A DNA stretch of 64,000 nt from Lactuca virosa (taxonomy: Eukaryota; Streptophyta; Magnoliopsida; Asterales; Asteraceae). Shown here one piece after another: positions 45,501 through 57,155 of the stretch (position 1 is its first letter; each line of letters starts with the position of its first letter). Position numbers and translations under genes: made by a program. A model generated the notes under the pieces. It had not been told where the DNA came from, searched no databases, and saw only the letters and a list, made by a program, of their open reading frames with translations. The stretch covers positions 123,244,350 to 123,308,349 of the forward strand of contig CAKMRJ010005634.1 in NCBI GenBank assembly GCA_928212115.1, given 5' to 3'.

Positions 45501-45592
45501 GAGACCATCCTTTTATATATAATTATTTATTTTAGGGCTACCATTTGTTCATTAATTAATTTATTTATCTAATAAATAAACAGGGTGTTACA
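42534..45592 (-). repeat. LTR of minus-strand gypsy element (5' copy)
   Basis: 3059 bp, aligned with 35537-38622 with substitutions and a few indels. One indel removes about 30 bp near 44440 and another duplicates atggcccatct near 43812. The same telobox palindrome is at about 44191-44208. Confidence 0.9.
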
Positions 45593-45597
45593 CATTT

Positions 45598-45936
45598 TCA
45601 TCAAACTAATGCAAACATTTGACACAAAAATACTTATGAACTCACCAGCTTAAATGCTGATGTACTCTTCCAAAATAACTTGTATTCTCAGGTCACCAGT
45701 AGACAGGTACACTGGACCAGGTTTTGAGAAGACGGAGCATGTTCAAGACTCATGTTTTATTTTGATATTTATATTTTTGGTGTCTTACAAATACATTCAG
45801 AACACACTTGTATTAACTATATTATTAATGCAATGGATGATGTTCTTGCTTGTTTTACTATTGTGCATTGTTATGACACTGAACATGACGTCCTCCGCCC
45901 CCGAATGTTTTCGTCGTTCCGGTTTGGGGTGTGACA
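45598..45936 (+). repeat. Gypsy 5' LTR, right part
   Basis: Matches 62125-62463 at the end of the 3' LTR and ends GGTTTGGGGTGTGACA. Confidence 0.9.
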
Positions 45937-46192
45937 GATTGGTATCAGAGCTTTGTTTATAGTGAATTGAGTATATTAACCCATAAAAGATATAAAACTA
46001 TCAACACATCGGGATTAAAACACTCTGACCAAGAGTATATACTTTTAAAATAATAAAATATTCTACTAAAAGTATACATGCATGCATTCATACTAGGATC
46101 AGTGTCATACTAGAACAGAACAAAAGTATTGCGGTTGTTGGACATCACAAGTAGGCTTAGGGACATATAATCAGATTTGGGAGTGATATAGC
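45937..46192 (+). promoter_or_regulatory. Gypsy primer-binding site and start of leader
   Basis: TGGTATCAGAGC at 45940-45951, complementary to tRNA-iMet, three bases after the LTR. The leader is cut at atagc (46188-46192) by copy B and resumes at 54021. Confidence 0.85.
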
Positions 46193-46967
46193 TGTTGGAT
46201 TAGTGTCTAAGTCCATAACTATAATTGGTATGTACTTGACCCGACTCGGCATGGTCCATTTGGGTTGCATGGCATCGGAACATCTGGATAGACCGTTTGT
46301 GAGGAGAAGACATTTTGTGACATATTAATATGTTATAAGTTCTAATATATTAATATGAAATCATGTTATTTAAGTAGTATTGATCAAGAATTAATTTGGA
46401 CTTAATTTAGTGATCAAAAAGAGACTAATTAAATATATGGGGATTGATTGTGTAAATCATTCATTCTTATATATGTGGGCTTATGATCCATGATTCCTTA
46501 TGTTGGGTTTAACCCATGTGGTGATCCATGGACACTCCATGGAGGTTAAAACCCATGGAGCATAAGGAATGGGTAAAGTCATGAGTTACATGGTGTAACC
46601 CTAATAGCCACACTATATAAAGACCCCTTTAGCTCAAGAAATTGGCACAAGTGATACATATGTGAGGGCTAGTCAATTTGAGCTTGGAGTGTCTTCTTCT
46701 CATGGTTATTCCAAGTGTTTATGATGTTGTGTGAACCATTTGAGGTGTCACACTTGGGGCACTAGGCTCTCAAGCTTCATGGAGCCAAGCAACAACAACA
46801 AGGTATGTATTCTATCTATTTTATTACCCTAATATCAATGTTTTGGTATGCTAGTTAGGATAATACCTTGGATATTCATATTTTCATGTATAATAGAGAA
46901 AACATAGATCCAAGGTATTTAGGGTTGCATGTACACTTAGGAGTGTTAGAATGCTCAAAACCCAACA
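46193..46967 (+). repeat. Copy B 5' LTR
   Basis: Starts TGTTGGATTAGTGTCTAAG, ends CAAAACCCAACA. The primer site TGGTATCAGAGC is at 46969-46980. Confidence 0.95.
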
Positions 46968-47813
46968 TTGGTATCAGAGCCTAGGCTTGTTTTCAATTAT
47001 ACTTGATGCAAGGTGCTGAAAAATGCTAAAAAAATCGATTTTCGGGCTGTCTGGGCACTGGACTCGCCGAGTCCACTGATGGACTTGCCGAGTCCATGAG
47101 GAAACTCATCCTACTCGTCGAGTAGGTTCATACACTCGACGAGTAGGACCCCCTGACAGCATATTTTCGACTTTTAAGGCTGGAATTGGACTAGAATCAT
47201 TACCCTAAGCTGTTTTTGAACCTATAAACCTATTTTTGATGTGGTAATGTTCATGCTAATCCAATTTCAAGGATTATTATCAATATATTCATGTTTTGTA
47301 TTAGTTTAATGATTAGGCTAATTACATGAAAGAAGTTTGAATGAATTATCTTGTTCTTATGAGTTGCTTAGATTAATAGGAATGTTATGTGAAATTGTGT
47401 TTTTCAATCCAAATTAATCTAAGAGTTGATTCTAAAATGTGTTTTTGTAACTTGTCCTCAAGTTAGATGAAAAGTCACATTTAAGAGTCATAAAACTCAT
47501 AAATATTTCCATAGGTTATGAATAAAGAAAAGTCACATTCTTTAATGGTTTAAAGTCTTCCATAACTTGTCCTCAAGTTATGGAACTTGAAGAGTTTGTT
47601 GTATTAAAACTACTTTAAACACATAAGTTATGGAATTGAAAAGTTTTTGAATAGTTCAAAACTTGCCCTCATGTTTTGGAATTTGAAAAGTTTTCTTTCA
47701 TGAATACTTTAATTCCAAATTAAGCCCTTAGGATTTTAAAAGTTAAAATTCAACCCTTATACTTTATAATATTATAAGTTAATAATATATATATATATAT
47801 ATATATCTATATA

Positions 47814-47849
<36 letters not shown>

Positions 47850-48639
47850 TAAGAGCAAGTCAGTCTTACCGTTAGTAGGCCTCATTCACAAAGCCGGTCT
47901 ATAAGGGGGTATAAGGTTACTGCCTATAAAATGGCAGTTTAATGGGTGTCCACTCTCACCCATCGCTTCCTTGACTGGTGGAGGGTCGTTAGCCGAACGG
48001 GTAGGACAAGGACTATAATTCTCCCTTCATTAAAAGTATTAATGATAAATGCTAAGTAACTAAACACTTATAAATTCCCAATTTTAGTTACTTAGGAAAA
48101 TGTGAATAAGGTGCCAACCCATGAAATTACACTTTGCACTTTTGCTTAAGTCGGTTAGTGGAGCGCGTGTGGTTAACCGGCACACTAGCTTGATTTAACA
48201 AGGTAGGCAAAGGGTTTCTTAAAGTTTATCATAGGCCGGTGGAGCGTGTGTGGTTAACCGACACATCGGTTGGGTGATAAACATTTAAGAGTACCAAGTA
48301 ATTTGCATGGTTACTTCACACCTTGTTTTGTGATCCTCGGCATCCCAGTCACAAAACCTGAAGGGCACACTCGAGATTGAAACATGTCATGGAAAAAATT
48401 CAATGAATCTCAAAAGATCTAGGAGTTTCAAATCCAATTAAAAACCTAATATTTCTATTTCGTTTTTCATGGTGAAAATTGGCGAATCGTCATTCGCCTA
48501 CCTTCAAATATTCTATAACTTGGATTACGGCATCCCTCTTCCAAGTTATAAAATATTGTGTTGGGTCCTAGCCTTAATATTTCATATTGGATGTTATATT
48601 AAGGACTTTAAATCAACTATCTTGAATATCTCCCAAAAG
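46968..48639 (+). promoter_or_regulatory. Copy B leader with palindromes and hairpins
   Basis: Same layout as OUTER and copy A. ACTCGNCGAGT palindromes lie at 47060-47150, including CCTACTCG/CGAGTAGG at 47110-47126. TCCT-loop hairpins are near 47447 and at 47560-47583. The conserved block is at about 47851-48015, with ACTGCC/GGCAGT at 47919-47938. GGTTAACCGG- or GGTTAACCGA-core hairpins are near 48140-48205 and 48225-48275. GTTTTGTGA/TCACAAAAC is at 48325-48357, GGCGAAT/ATTCGCC at 48481-48498, and TATAACTTGG/CCAAGTTATA around a CGGCATCCC loop at about 48523-48552. Confidence 0.6.
47784..47847. repeat. (TA)n microsatellite in copy B leader
   Basis: About 30 TA units with two TC interruptions. 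Copy A and OUTER have only short runs at this place (about 11380 and 28995). Confidence 0.85.
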
Positions 48640-51600
48640 ATGTCTAGTTCAGACATCTATGATCTTCCCAAATCTCTTGGAACTTCACTTCCTCCACCTC
48701 CTCCAATTATTCTCCCTAACCCACAAGTTCTTGAAAAGTTTAAGGTCACTCAAGCCCTATTGGCAAGCAAAGTCTATGTGTGCTCACATCTTGGAGATGA
48801 AGTCACATATTGACAAGCCGGGAGAGTTGGGTGTCAAAGTCTTAAGAAAGTTGGATGTTCAATCACTTTCTAAGTCACATGGTGAGTTCCTTTGGGACTA
48901 CTATGAAACAGACTATGACATGACCCTTAATGATCTTATCTATTTGCTTGGTGATGCTGAATCAGAAATGATTTGAGGACTAGTAAAGCAAGTTTGATTA
49001 AGAAGATCAACTTCCCAAAACTTAAATGGACATTGACAATGGTAACATTGGATGTCCAGAAAAAAAGCTTTCTCTTCCCAATGGAAAGGGATCGGCCATA
49101 GTTAACTTGGTTGACCAAATGGTAAAGAGAAAGTCTAAGTCTGTGATAGTCCCGTGTACCATTTTCATAGAGTCATATGTTTATATTGCCAAAGGAAGGG
49201 GCATTGATTACAAAACTGCCTATTTACCTGAAGGATCATAGGGTTGATCAAGTCAAGATGTTTCATTCTACTTCAGGTGAAGTCCACTATCTAACTCTGT
49301 TAAGTTTCTATTCTGAGACTCTCATTACATGATGTAACTGGGTCACATGTTGTTGTTTAAGAATCAAAGAAAAGTGAAGAAACATTAAAGAAAGTGTATG
49401 CTGATTCTGATCACGAAGATGAATCTCGATTGCATGGTTCAGTGATCAGAATTTTGAGCTGTTAACTTAGGAGTTATGATATATTGCTTAGGAATAGATA
49501 ACAACAAGTTTTTCCATATGCTTTTGCACTGTAAGGATAAGTTTTCCGCAAAGTTTTAAAATTAAAGGATTTTTTGATTTTATTTATTCTAAGTATCCTT
49601 ACAATGGCATTTGTGAAAAAATTGTTGCTTATATGATTCCATTGATAGCAATATTGGAAAAATGGGTTTGTTTCTTCCATTTGTGGTAGTGTCTAAATTT
49701 ACCAAATAAGGAAAGATTCTCATCACCCAAGGTTTCAGTTGGATAGAAACTTGGAAATCATGCAAGTTGTATAGTATGATGAATGAGAATTTTCATGTTT
49801 GAAAAATTAAGATTAATTCCTTGTTCACATGTATATGTGAGTCAAGTAAAGGACTAAGGGATCGAATATACATTCTGGTGCACTGATCAAGTCCACCACA
49901 AAAGATCGATAAGACTATTCGTCATGATTTACTAAAGTTTAGTAAGTATGGTTATACTTACCAGTTTAAGTGTAATTCTGAAACATTGGAAAACTTTCAA
50001 TATATGGCAGAACGAATGAGAAAAATCAAATTAGGCAGAATGATAAAAGTTTCTCAAATCTGAAAAGATGGGAGAGTACTTTAGTATCATGTTTCGTGAT
50101 CATCTTAATGATTTAGAAATCATGTCACAATTAGTCCTCTAAGGACATCTTAGGTCATTCTTATGGCTAAGAAGAGGAATCTTGAATTGTTGGAATGGTT
50201 AAATCAAGAAGATGAGTCATACTTCGTTCCAAAACAAGTCTTAGAGTGATACTCCAAGACTATAAGATGAGTGACATATCTTAAAGAAAGGTTTATAACA
50301 CTTGTCAAATGAAAGATTAAAAGTGTCCTACTCTTGTACATTTGAAATTGGTAAGTTGTGATGTTTTGGATAAAACAAAGACCAACTTAGGCCAATTGTG
50401 TAAAGTGTTTGTCTTGATAAAGAATCCTCACTATCTCTTGAATACTTGACAAGTGAGTCTTATATGTCAAGAGGACAGTGGGAGTCTTAGAGATCTTGGA
50501 AAAGCTTCAAGATCTAATCAAGAATAAAAAACATGTAGTTCATCACTAGCACACGACGTGAGGTTTATAACCTATCGTGTTGACATATTTCTATTTCTGT
50601 GCCATTCCAGTTAAAGTTGGCTTTGCATATGAGTTCTGAGAGTTCTCAATTGTTTGCATAACAACATGGAAGCAATGGCAGGCCCTTGTGTTGCCAGGTG
50701 GCAAGAAATTAAGATTGTGTTCAGTCCATATGAGTTTGGATTTGTCATTTTCCTTGTCTTGTGACTATGGTCTTGATAATTCTCGTGGATAAGAACACAT
50801 ACACCATAAAATCTAAGGGTCATAAGGTTTCTCTCCGATTCATGAAAATGATGGTGAGGAAACACTTCCACCAAGTAGATTTTAAGTAAAATAGCAATTT
50901 TGATCTTTGCATTCTCAAAGTCGTTAGTGGAGCGTGCGTGGTTAACCGGCACACTAACATGGACTTGTGAGAAATGTCAAAGGTCTAAACAATTGAGACT
51001 ATGATTACGGCATTCCTTTTCATAGTTCTGAAATTGTTTAGACACACCTGTGAGCTATCTAAGATAAGGTGTATGATTTTGATAAAGTCTTATCAAAGCA
51101 ATCTCGTATCGGAAGCCTGAACTTTGGTAAGAAAGTCAATAAAGTATTGATTTCTAGAAGTCCGACTAATTTCTGGATACATGTCAAAGCTAGTGGGAGC
51201 ATAAGTATTATGCTAATAATCATCATGTTAGTGGGAGCATGATAATTATGATAAGTATTGCAAGTTAGCAATGTTAATTATAGAAAACAAAAGTTTCAAT
51301 TCACGAAGTTGCTAGGGTTGAAAAAGTTGTTTTGCTATAATTAAGGGAGAGGAAATTATACTTCATTTCAATTCTAAAAGCTTAGGTTGAGGTTTTAATC
51401 GTTTTTAGTCAAGTATATATATATGAATTTTATGTTGGAGTGGCTCAACATAAGGAAATTCTATATATGGGTTCATTATTTGTGTTCTAAAATTCGATTA
51501 TGATTACGGCATCCCTTTTCATAATCTGAATTATGAGAACTTGGCAAATAGACATAGAAATATTATAGCAAAAAGACAGGTCTAGTATCATGTCTTTATG

Positions 51601-52444
51601 TGAGACATCATGAATCGTGTCCCATATGCTTCGGATATAGGATCGATTGCATGTGCTATAATATTCATCATTTCTAAATTTTCCAAATGCTCTGGGCATT
51701 AAGGGGAAAAATCTAAAATTGGATATGACTAAAATGATTAAGCAATTGTCGAGAACAATCTAAGGTTTACCAAAGATTGGTTGCTCAGGGACAGTTGGAA
51801 GCATAGTGTTAAATTTTGGGAGGACCTTATTGACATATTCTGAAAAGAGGCAACTCTTGTTCAGAAGTGATAGCCAAAATGGGAATATGGAAATGTTTCC
51901 ACAGGTGGAAATTATTCAATCTGTGTAAGATTAGAAAAAACTTAATGCAAGAAGGATACTTCCATGGAGTTGATCTCCATTGGAATACTCTATAATGTCT
52001 GTTGACAAGTCTTTGTGACTTTGTGCATAATCATTACAAGAGGGTTAGTGCATATAAGTTTAAAATCTAAACAGATTTCGATGAATGATAAGAATTTGGA
52101 ATTCTTACACTTACGATATGGATTTGGGAGTGTGAAATTAGGATCATTTGAATTATGTTCAATCGATCTATTTCACAAAGTAAAAGATCATAGACAAACT
52201 TAGTGTGCATACTTGGTGTATGGCATAACTAATGTTTGGAAAAACATAGTGTGCATACCTAGAGTATGGCATGACTAGTGTTTAGAAAACATAGTGTACA
52301 TGCTTGGAGCATGGGACAACTATTGTTTTAATTCAAGAATAACGTTGATAGTTGAAACAGTATACAATGAATAATGAGTAATCAATATGGTGATAAATAA
52401 AAGGTGAGTTTATTTATATTCATAAGTTCTGAGACCATATTGGA
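48640..52444 (+). pseudogene. Copy B decayed gag-pol relic
   Basis: ATG 48640 opens 58 codons (MSSSDIYDLPKSLGTSLPPP at the start), ending TGA at 48811-48813. It is longer than the same frame in copy A, which stops after about 19 codons. Downstream, integrase-like remnants lie at about 49930-50240 (a KKRNLELLEW segment at the place of the integrase Glu region) and an RT remnant NRVPYASDIGSI at 51608-51643. Shared breaks with copy A show that the interior was dead before both insertions. Two CGGCAT(C/T)CC-loop hairpins lie at about 50985-51045 and 51485-51540. Confidence 0.6.
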
Positions 52445-53240
52445 TTCGATTATTCTTGTGTTTCATTTTGCATGTTTTGACTTCCAGAATAAACTAGGTC
52501 ATTCTTCCCGAATGACTAAGTTATTCAAACCATCCACAGTCGGTCATATGTTGGAAGTAGATATGAATCAAGACTGTCATGGGTTGGCTTGTAGAGGTCT
52601 AAGATGTTGGATAAAGTGGTGCTACAACACTCATGAGTACTCATAAGTTCTGAGTATTAGATTCAACCCGCGCTCATTTGAATCACTTCATGGATTTTAT
52701 CACGAGTGATCATGAGACGATAATATCTTATATTCTTCAAACCTAGAGATATGAGTTGTTACTATGAGTTGGTTGTACATTGATTGCACGAAAACGCATT
52801 GGTAACTCGATGTTATAAAACGTGCCTTTGTGTATGATTCAACAAGTAGTAGAACAAGCCATATGAGTCGAAGTTTATCCATTCCTTTTACCTTCGGCAT
52901 AAAAGCGATATCTGTGGGCCCCTCGATGATTTAGTGATGACAAATGTAAGTGCTCGGCCGGGCCTGGACTAATTTGATTTGTTCAATTAGTCAGTCGTCA
53001 TAAATCGGAAATCGGGAAACAACAAATAGACAGAGAGAATAATTTATAATCCATGTCTCAGTCTATATGATATCTAGAATGGAGGAATATATGATCCCTT
53101 ATCTAATGGACAAGTCATTGACAAAGGTTAGAGTTCATCGACAAGGTCAGAGTTCGACAACAGCTTTTGAGAGCTACGATTGCTAGTTGGTTCCTGATGT
53201 CATACGCAATAATAGTTTTAGACTTATCCAAGTGGGAGAC
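52445..53240 (+). other. Copy B conserved 3' noncoding block and polypurine tract
   Basis: Homologous to 15770-16543 and 62925-63664; the polypurine tract aagtgggagac is at 53230-53240. The 66-codon minus-strand frame at 52700-52900 is also seen in copy A at 16003-16185, but it simply follows the DNA similarity. Confidence 0.75.
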
Positions 53241-54015
53241 TGTTGGATTAGTGTCTAAGTCCATAACTATAATTGGTATGTACTTGACCCGACTCGGCAT
53301 GGTCCATTTGGGTTGCATGGCATCGGAACATCTGGATAGACCGTTTGTGAGGAGAAGACATTTTGTGACATATTAATATGTTATAAGTTCTAATATATTA
53401 ATATGAAATCATGTTATTTAATTAGTATTGATCAAGAATTAATTTGGACTTAATTTAGTGATCAAAAAGAGACTAATTAAATATATGGGGATTGATTGTG
53501 TAAATCATTCATTCTTATATATGTGGGCTTATGATCCATGATTCTTTATGTTGGGTTTAACCCATGTGGTGATCCATGGATACTCCATGGAGGTTAAAAC
53601 CCATGGAGCATAAGGAATGGGTAAAGTCATGAGTTACATGGTGTAACCCTAATAGCCACACTATATAAAGACCCCTTTAGATCAAGAAATTGGCACAAGT
53701 GATACATATGTGAGGGCTAGTCAATTTGAGCTTGGAGTGTCTTCTTCTCATGGTTATTCCAAGTGTTCACGATGTTGTGTGAACCATTTGAGGTGTCACA
53801 CTTGGGGCACTAGGCTCTCAAGCTTCATGGAGTCAAGCAACAACAACAAGGTATGTATTCTATCTATTTTATTACCCTAATATCAATGTTTTGGTATGCT
53901 AGTTAGGATAATACCTTGGATATTCATATTTGCATGTATAATAGAGAAAACATAGATCCAAGGTATTTAGGGTTGCATGTACACTTAGGAGTGTTAGAAT
54001 GCTCAAAACCCAACA
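53241..54015 (+). repeat. Copy B 3' LTR
   Basis: 775 bp, same length as the 5' LTR. Confidence 0.95.
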
Positions 54016-54020
54016 ATAGC

Positions 54021-54454
54021 CTGATCAACTATATCTTTCCGAGAAGTGATTAACATGTGCCTAGGAATGGTTGTGGTGTTGCAGCAAGTCTAAAAACTTA
54101 CCAACTCTACTACAATGAAAACTTTAGAACATAACATAAACTTAAAATACTATAGGAGTATTTTGTGATACTATAATTACTTGTGTGAAAACTAAAAGGT
54201 CTTTATTAGTAGGCCAATAGTTGCTAAGTGGATACGCTAAGGTTATAGGTGACTAAGGTGTCATAGACTTAGTTCCTTGTTTGGTTGTGGACTTAGAGTT
54301 AGGGTCACTTATTCGAAGGTCTATTCTGTCTTGGTTACATGTGACTGGTATGCACTACGCAAGTATTGAAGTAACTGGTAAGGATCATCCTATAATTATC
54401 TTAAGTAGTACATTTATTATATGTTTCTTACATCCCTTTTCTCGTTTAGATAAC
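54021..54454 (+). other. Gypsy leader, resumed
   Basis: Untranslated leader between copy B and the first gypsy frame; no motif recognised. Confidence 0.5.
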
Positions 54455-55076
54455 ATGGTTGGATTCCATCTCCCTGGCGACCCGTACTTTCCCGATCAAG
54501 GGAATTGTGGATGGCTTGATGCAGAGCCTGAAGAAGAGAACCCGGTGGTCCCAGCAGTAGAAGACCCCGAGGAAAGTTCTGATGAAGAGAACGAGGAGGA
54601 ATTCCAAGAAGACTCGGACTCAAAACCGGAGGTCTATAATCCACCCCAAGTTGCTCAAAATCCTAACCCTCGTACGGATTTTCAAGGCCCGACGCCTCCG
54701 TGGGCGGTGAACTTGGGCAGGTGGAGCCACGAGCAGGGACAACCACCTCCCTACAACGGAGACCGGGAGTTACTATAAGTTGAATGAGGGAGGCTCAGCA
54801 GACAGAGTCCTTCCTATCTTGGTGTGTTGTATTGCTCGCAATGCTGAGCTGGGAAGAGCAAACTTCGACCAAGGCATGGAGATCCGTGCTAACTCCGGAG
54901 TCAACATAGTTCGTCTTCGTCATCTGACCGACGACCAAAACTTTGAAAGGTCTCGCACTGACACCCTACAGGTGAAACTGAATGCCTGTCGATCTGAGAC
55001 TAGGGATCTTCGTCCGAACCAGGTGGCACTGCAAAGACGTGTATGGGAAGCGGAACAGCAGCTGGCTGAATCTTAG
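54455..55076 (+). pseudogene. Extra frame upstream of gypsy gag, frameshifted
   Basis: A frame starting at ATG 54455 runs 107 codons to 54778 and is strongly acidic and Pro-rich (EPEEENPVVPAVEDPEESSD, EEEFQEDSDSKP). A second frame (about 54783-55076) continues with ARNAELGRANFDQGMEIRAN and a Gln/Glu/Arg-rich end that may form a coiled coil. The junction near 54775 looks like a frameshift, so about 205 codons may have been one protein. It lies 430 bp before gag. Some plant chromoviruses carry an extra frame before gag, but I do not recognise this one and give it no function. Confidence 0.5.
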
Positions 55077-55508
55077 GGCTGAGTCGAGTACCAACCAGAA
55101 CAACTCCCCTCGCGAGTAGAGCCTACTCTATTCTGTCTTTTGGATATAAATTAGGTCTATGTATAGACTCTAGTATTAATTTCTTGCTTATGTTAAGACC
55201 TTGAACTTTCAGTTTGTTAGGTCTTAGTGCTGTCAAAATTTTCTAAATTATTGTGTGATGTAAGACCTACGCCAAGCTCATTTTTCCCGAACTTGTTACC
55301 TCTTTAATACTCGTGATATTGACAGACATCTAATCTCATGGGAAATCATTATCCAAATGCTTTCATCCTTCTATTGTTAGATCTCCAATACAATCATACT
55401 CTCATCTGTTTTGTTGGGCTATGGTGATTTAGTCCATGGGTCACTCTCATTATTCTCACTATTGAATGCTTACCAATATCTTGATCTTTGTAAACTTATA
55501 GTTGAAAG
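55077..55508. other. Gypsy spacer before gag
   Basis: No coding region or known motif; T-rich towards the gag start. Confidence 0.5.
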
Positions 55509-57155
55509 ATGCCTCTACGTCGATCAACGAGACGTAATCCTCCGATAACTCCAACTCAACCACCTCCTCCACAATACGATCCTGCAACTCTCAAAGCTGC
55601 AGTGGCTGCGATTGTTACGACAACCTTAGCTCAAATCTGCGCTAGCGCTAGTGGAACAGCTGTACATTCTACTCAAGGTGATGCTCCCGTGCGCTCTAGA
55701 GAGTGTTCATATAAGGAATTCACCAACTTCAAACTCAGAACCTTTAACAAGACTGGGGGAATCATTGTTCTGTCGTAACGGTTCGAAAAGACTGAGTCGA
55801 TCTTTGAGATCTGCTCCTGTCTGGAAGGAAGCAAAGTAAAATTTGCTGCCTGCACCTTCTCGGACAGAGCCCTAACATGGTGGAATAGCCATGTCAAGTC
55901 ACTTACTCTGATAGTGGGTAATGAAATGGGCTGGGAAGCTCTGAAGAAGCTTATGATTGAGGAATACTGCCCGAGGGGCGAAGTTCAGAAACTTGAACAA
56001 GAACTTTGGAGCTTAACCATGAAGGGCTCCGACATAGTAGCCTACACCGTCAGGGTCAGTGATCTGGTGGCTCTATGTCCAGGAATGGTCCCTACTGAGG
56101 GAAAGAAGGTCGAGAGGTATATTTGGGGGCTGGTGCCTCCATTTCAGGGGAATGTTCTAGCTTCAAACCCCACTACCTTCGACAGTGCCAAGCGATTAGA
56201 ACAGCGGCTCATCGATTACGGAGTCCACACACCGACAACAACAACCCTTGCCGTCCCAGAACCATCCAAAACCGCCGACAACAAGCAGAAGTTTTGGGAC
56301 AAGAAGAAAAGCAACGCCACGCAGAAATCTGCCAAGAAGCAGCAGGTCGTGGCTGTTCATGCCGCGATAGCACCTACTGCCACTGCGCCGGTGAAACAGT
56401 ATGCGGGAAGCTTGCCAAAGTGCAACAAGTGCAGCTTCCACCACAACGGACCCTGTCGGGAAATGCAGTGTGCAAACTGTAACAGGAAGGGGCACACTGC
56501 CCGTTTCTGCAAATCTCCGGCTAGGCCAATCACCCAGGTCCCCGGCATTGGAGTGGGCCAGGCTTGCTACGGATGTGGCGAGGTGGGTTACTACAAGACG
56601 AACTACTCGAAGGCAGGGAACGCTGGCGGAGTGGGAAGGGTTTTGGCAATAGGCCACGAGGAAGCGGTAGCAGACCCTACAGTGGTCACTGGTACGTTTC
56701 TCCTCGATAACTCTTATGCATGCATACTATTTGATAGTGGAGCGGAGAGGAGTTTCGTGGACCAAAAATTTGCACACTTACTTAAACAACAATCACGTGC
56801 ACTGAAAGAACCATTCACCGTAGAAATGGCTAATGGAAAGACTGAGAGCACTAGTTGTATATACATAGGATGTACTCTATCTCTAGATAGCCATTCTTTT
56901 CCAATCGACCTCATGCCTGTCTCAATTAAAAGTTTCGACGTCATTATCGGCATGGATTGGTTGAGTCTTCATCGTGCTGACATCATGTGTTATGAGAAGG
57001 TCGTTCGTCTTAATCTACCGTCTAACGAAACCCTAGTTATCTACGGCAACAAACCAGGAACGAACCTTCGAATCATTTCAAGTATACAAGCCCAGAAGTA
57101 CTTACGAAAGGAATGTCATGCATTCCTTGCTCATGTAGTAGATATGAGACAATAG
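55509..57155 (+). pseudogene. gag: Gypsy gag and protease with in-frame stops
   Basis: ATG 55509 starts MPLRRSTRRNPP, a usual chromovirus Gag start. In-frame TAA at 55776-55778 interrupts it; the same frame continues through the Gag core (TFSDRALTWWNSHVKSL, EEYCPRGEVQKLEQELWSL) to a TAG at 57153-57155. Zinc motifs follow: CNKCSFHHNGPC, a complete CANCNRKGHTARFC knuckle, and a third knuckle CYGCGEVGYYKTNY in which the His and last Cys positions are Tyr. The protease has its active site at LFDSGAERSFVD (D-S-G from 56733). Gag would coat the RNA and the protease would mature the polyprotein. The frame remains readable past 57155 into the RT region. Confidence 0.85.

Larger units (their letters stand above)
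35537..45592 (-). mobile_element. Minus-strand Ty3/gypsy (Tekay-like) element, largely non-coding
   Basis: Two about 3.06-3.09-kb LTRs (35537-38622, 42534-45592) in direct orientation, with target duplication cattt at 35532-35536 and 45593-45597. On the minus strand the LTR begins TGTAACACCCTG. The primer site (TGGTATCAGAGC) lies at 42519-42530 and the polypurine tract at 38623-38636, so transcription runs right to left. The interior is only 3.9 kb, short for a Tekay element, and holds a single clear pol fragment (40147-40422) and a tandem repeat array. It is a deleted, non-autonomous copy. Confidence 0.9.
46193..54015 (+). mobile_element. Copy B: non-autonomous copia element with decayed gag-pol
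   Basis: 7,823 bp with 775-bp LTRs (46193-46967, 53241-54015) and target duplication atagc at 46188-46192 and 54016-54020. It is closely related to copy A over its whole length and to OUTER in LTR, leader and 3' noncoding block. I count about eight LTR differences (1.0 percent). It sits in the leader of the gypsy element, which itself sits in OUTER, so the family has re-entered a member of its own lineage. Confidence 0.92.

Noticed and set aside
52700..52900. Minus-strand frame conserved in copies A (16003-16185) and B
   Set aside because: Antisense to a conserved noncoding block; similarity is at DNA level, and the frame is not kept in OUTER (63301-63507 differs).
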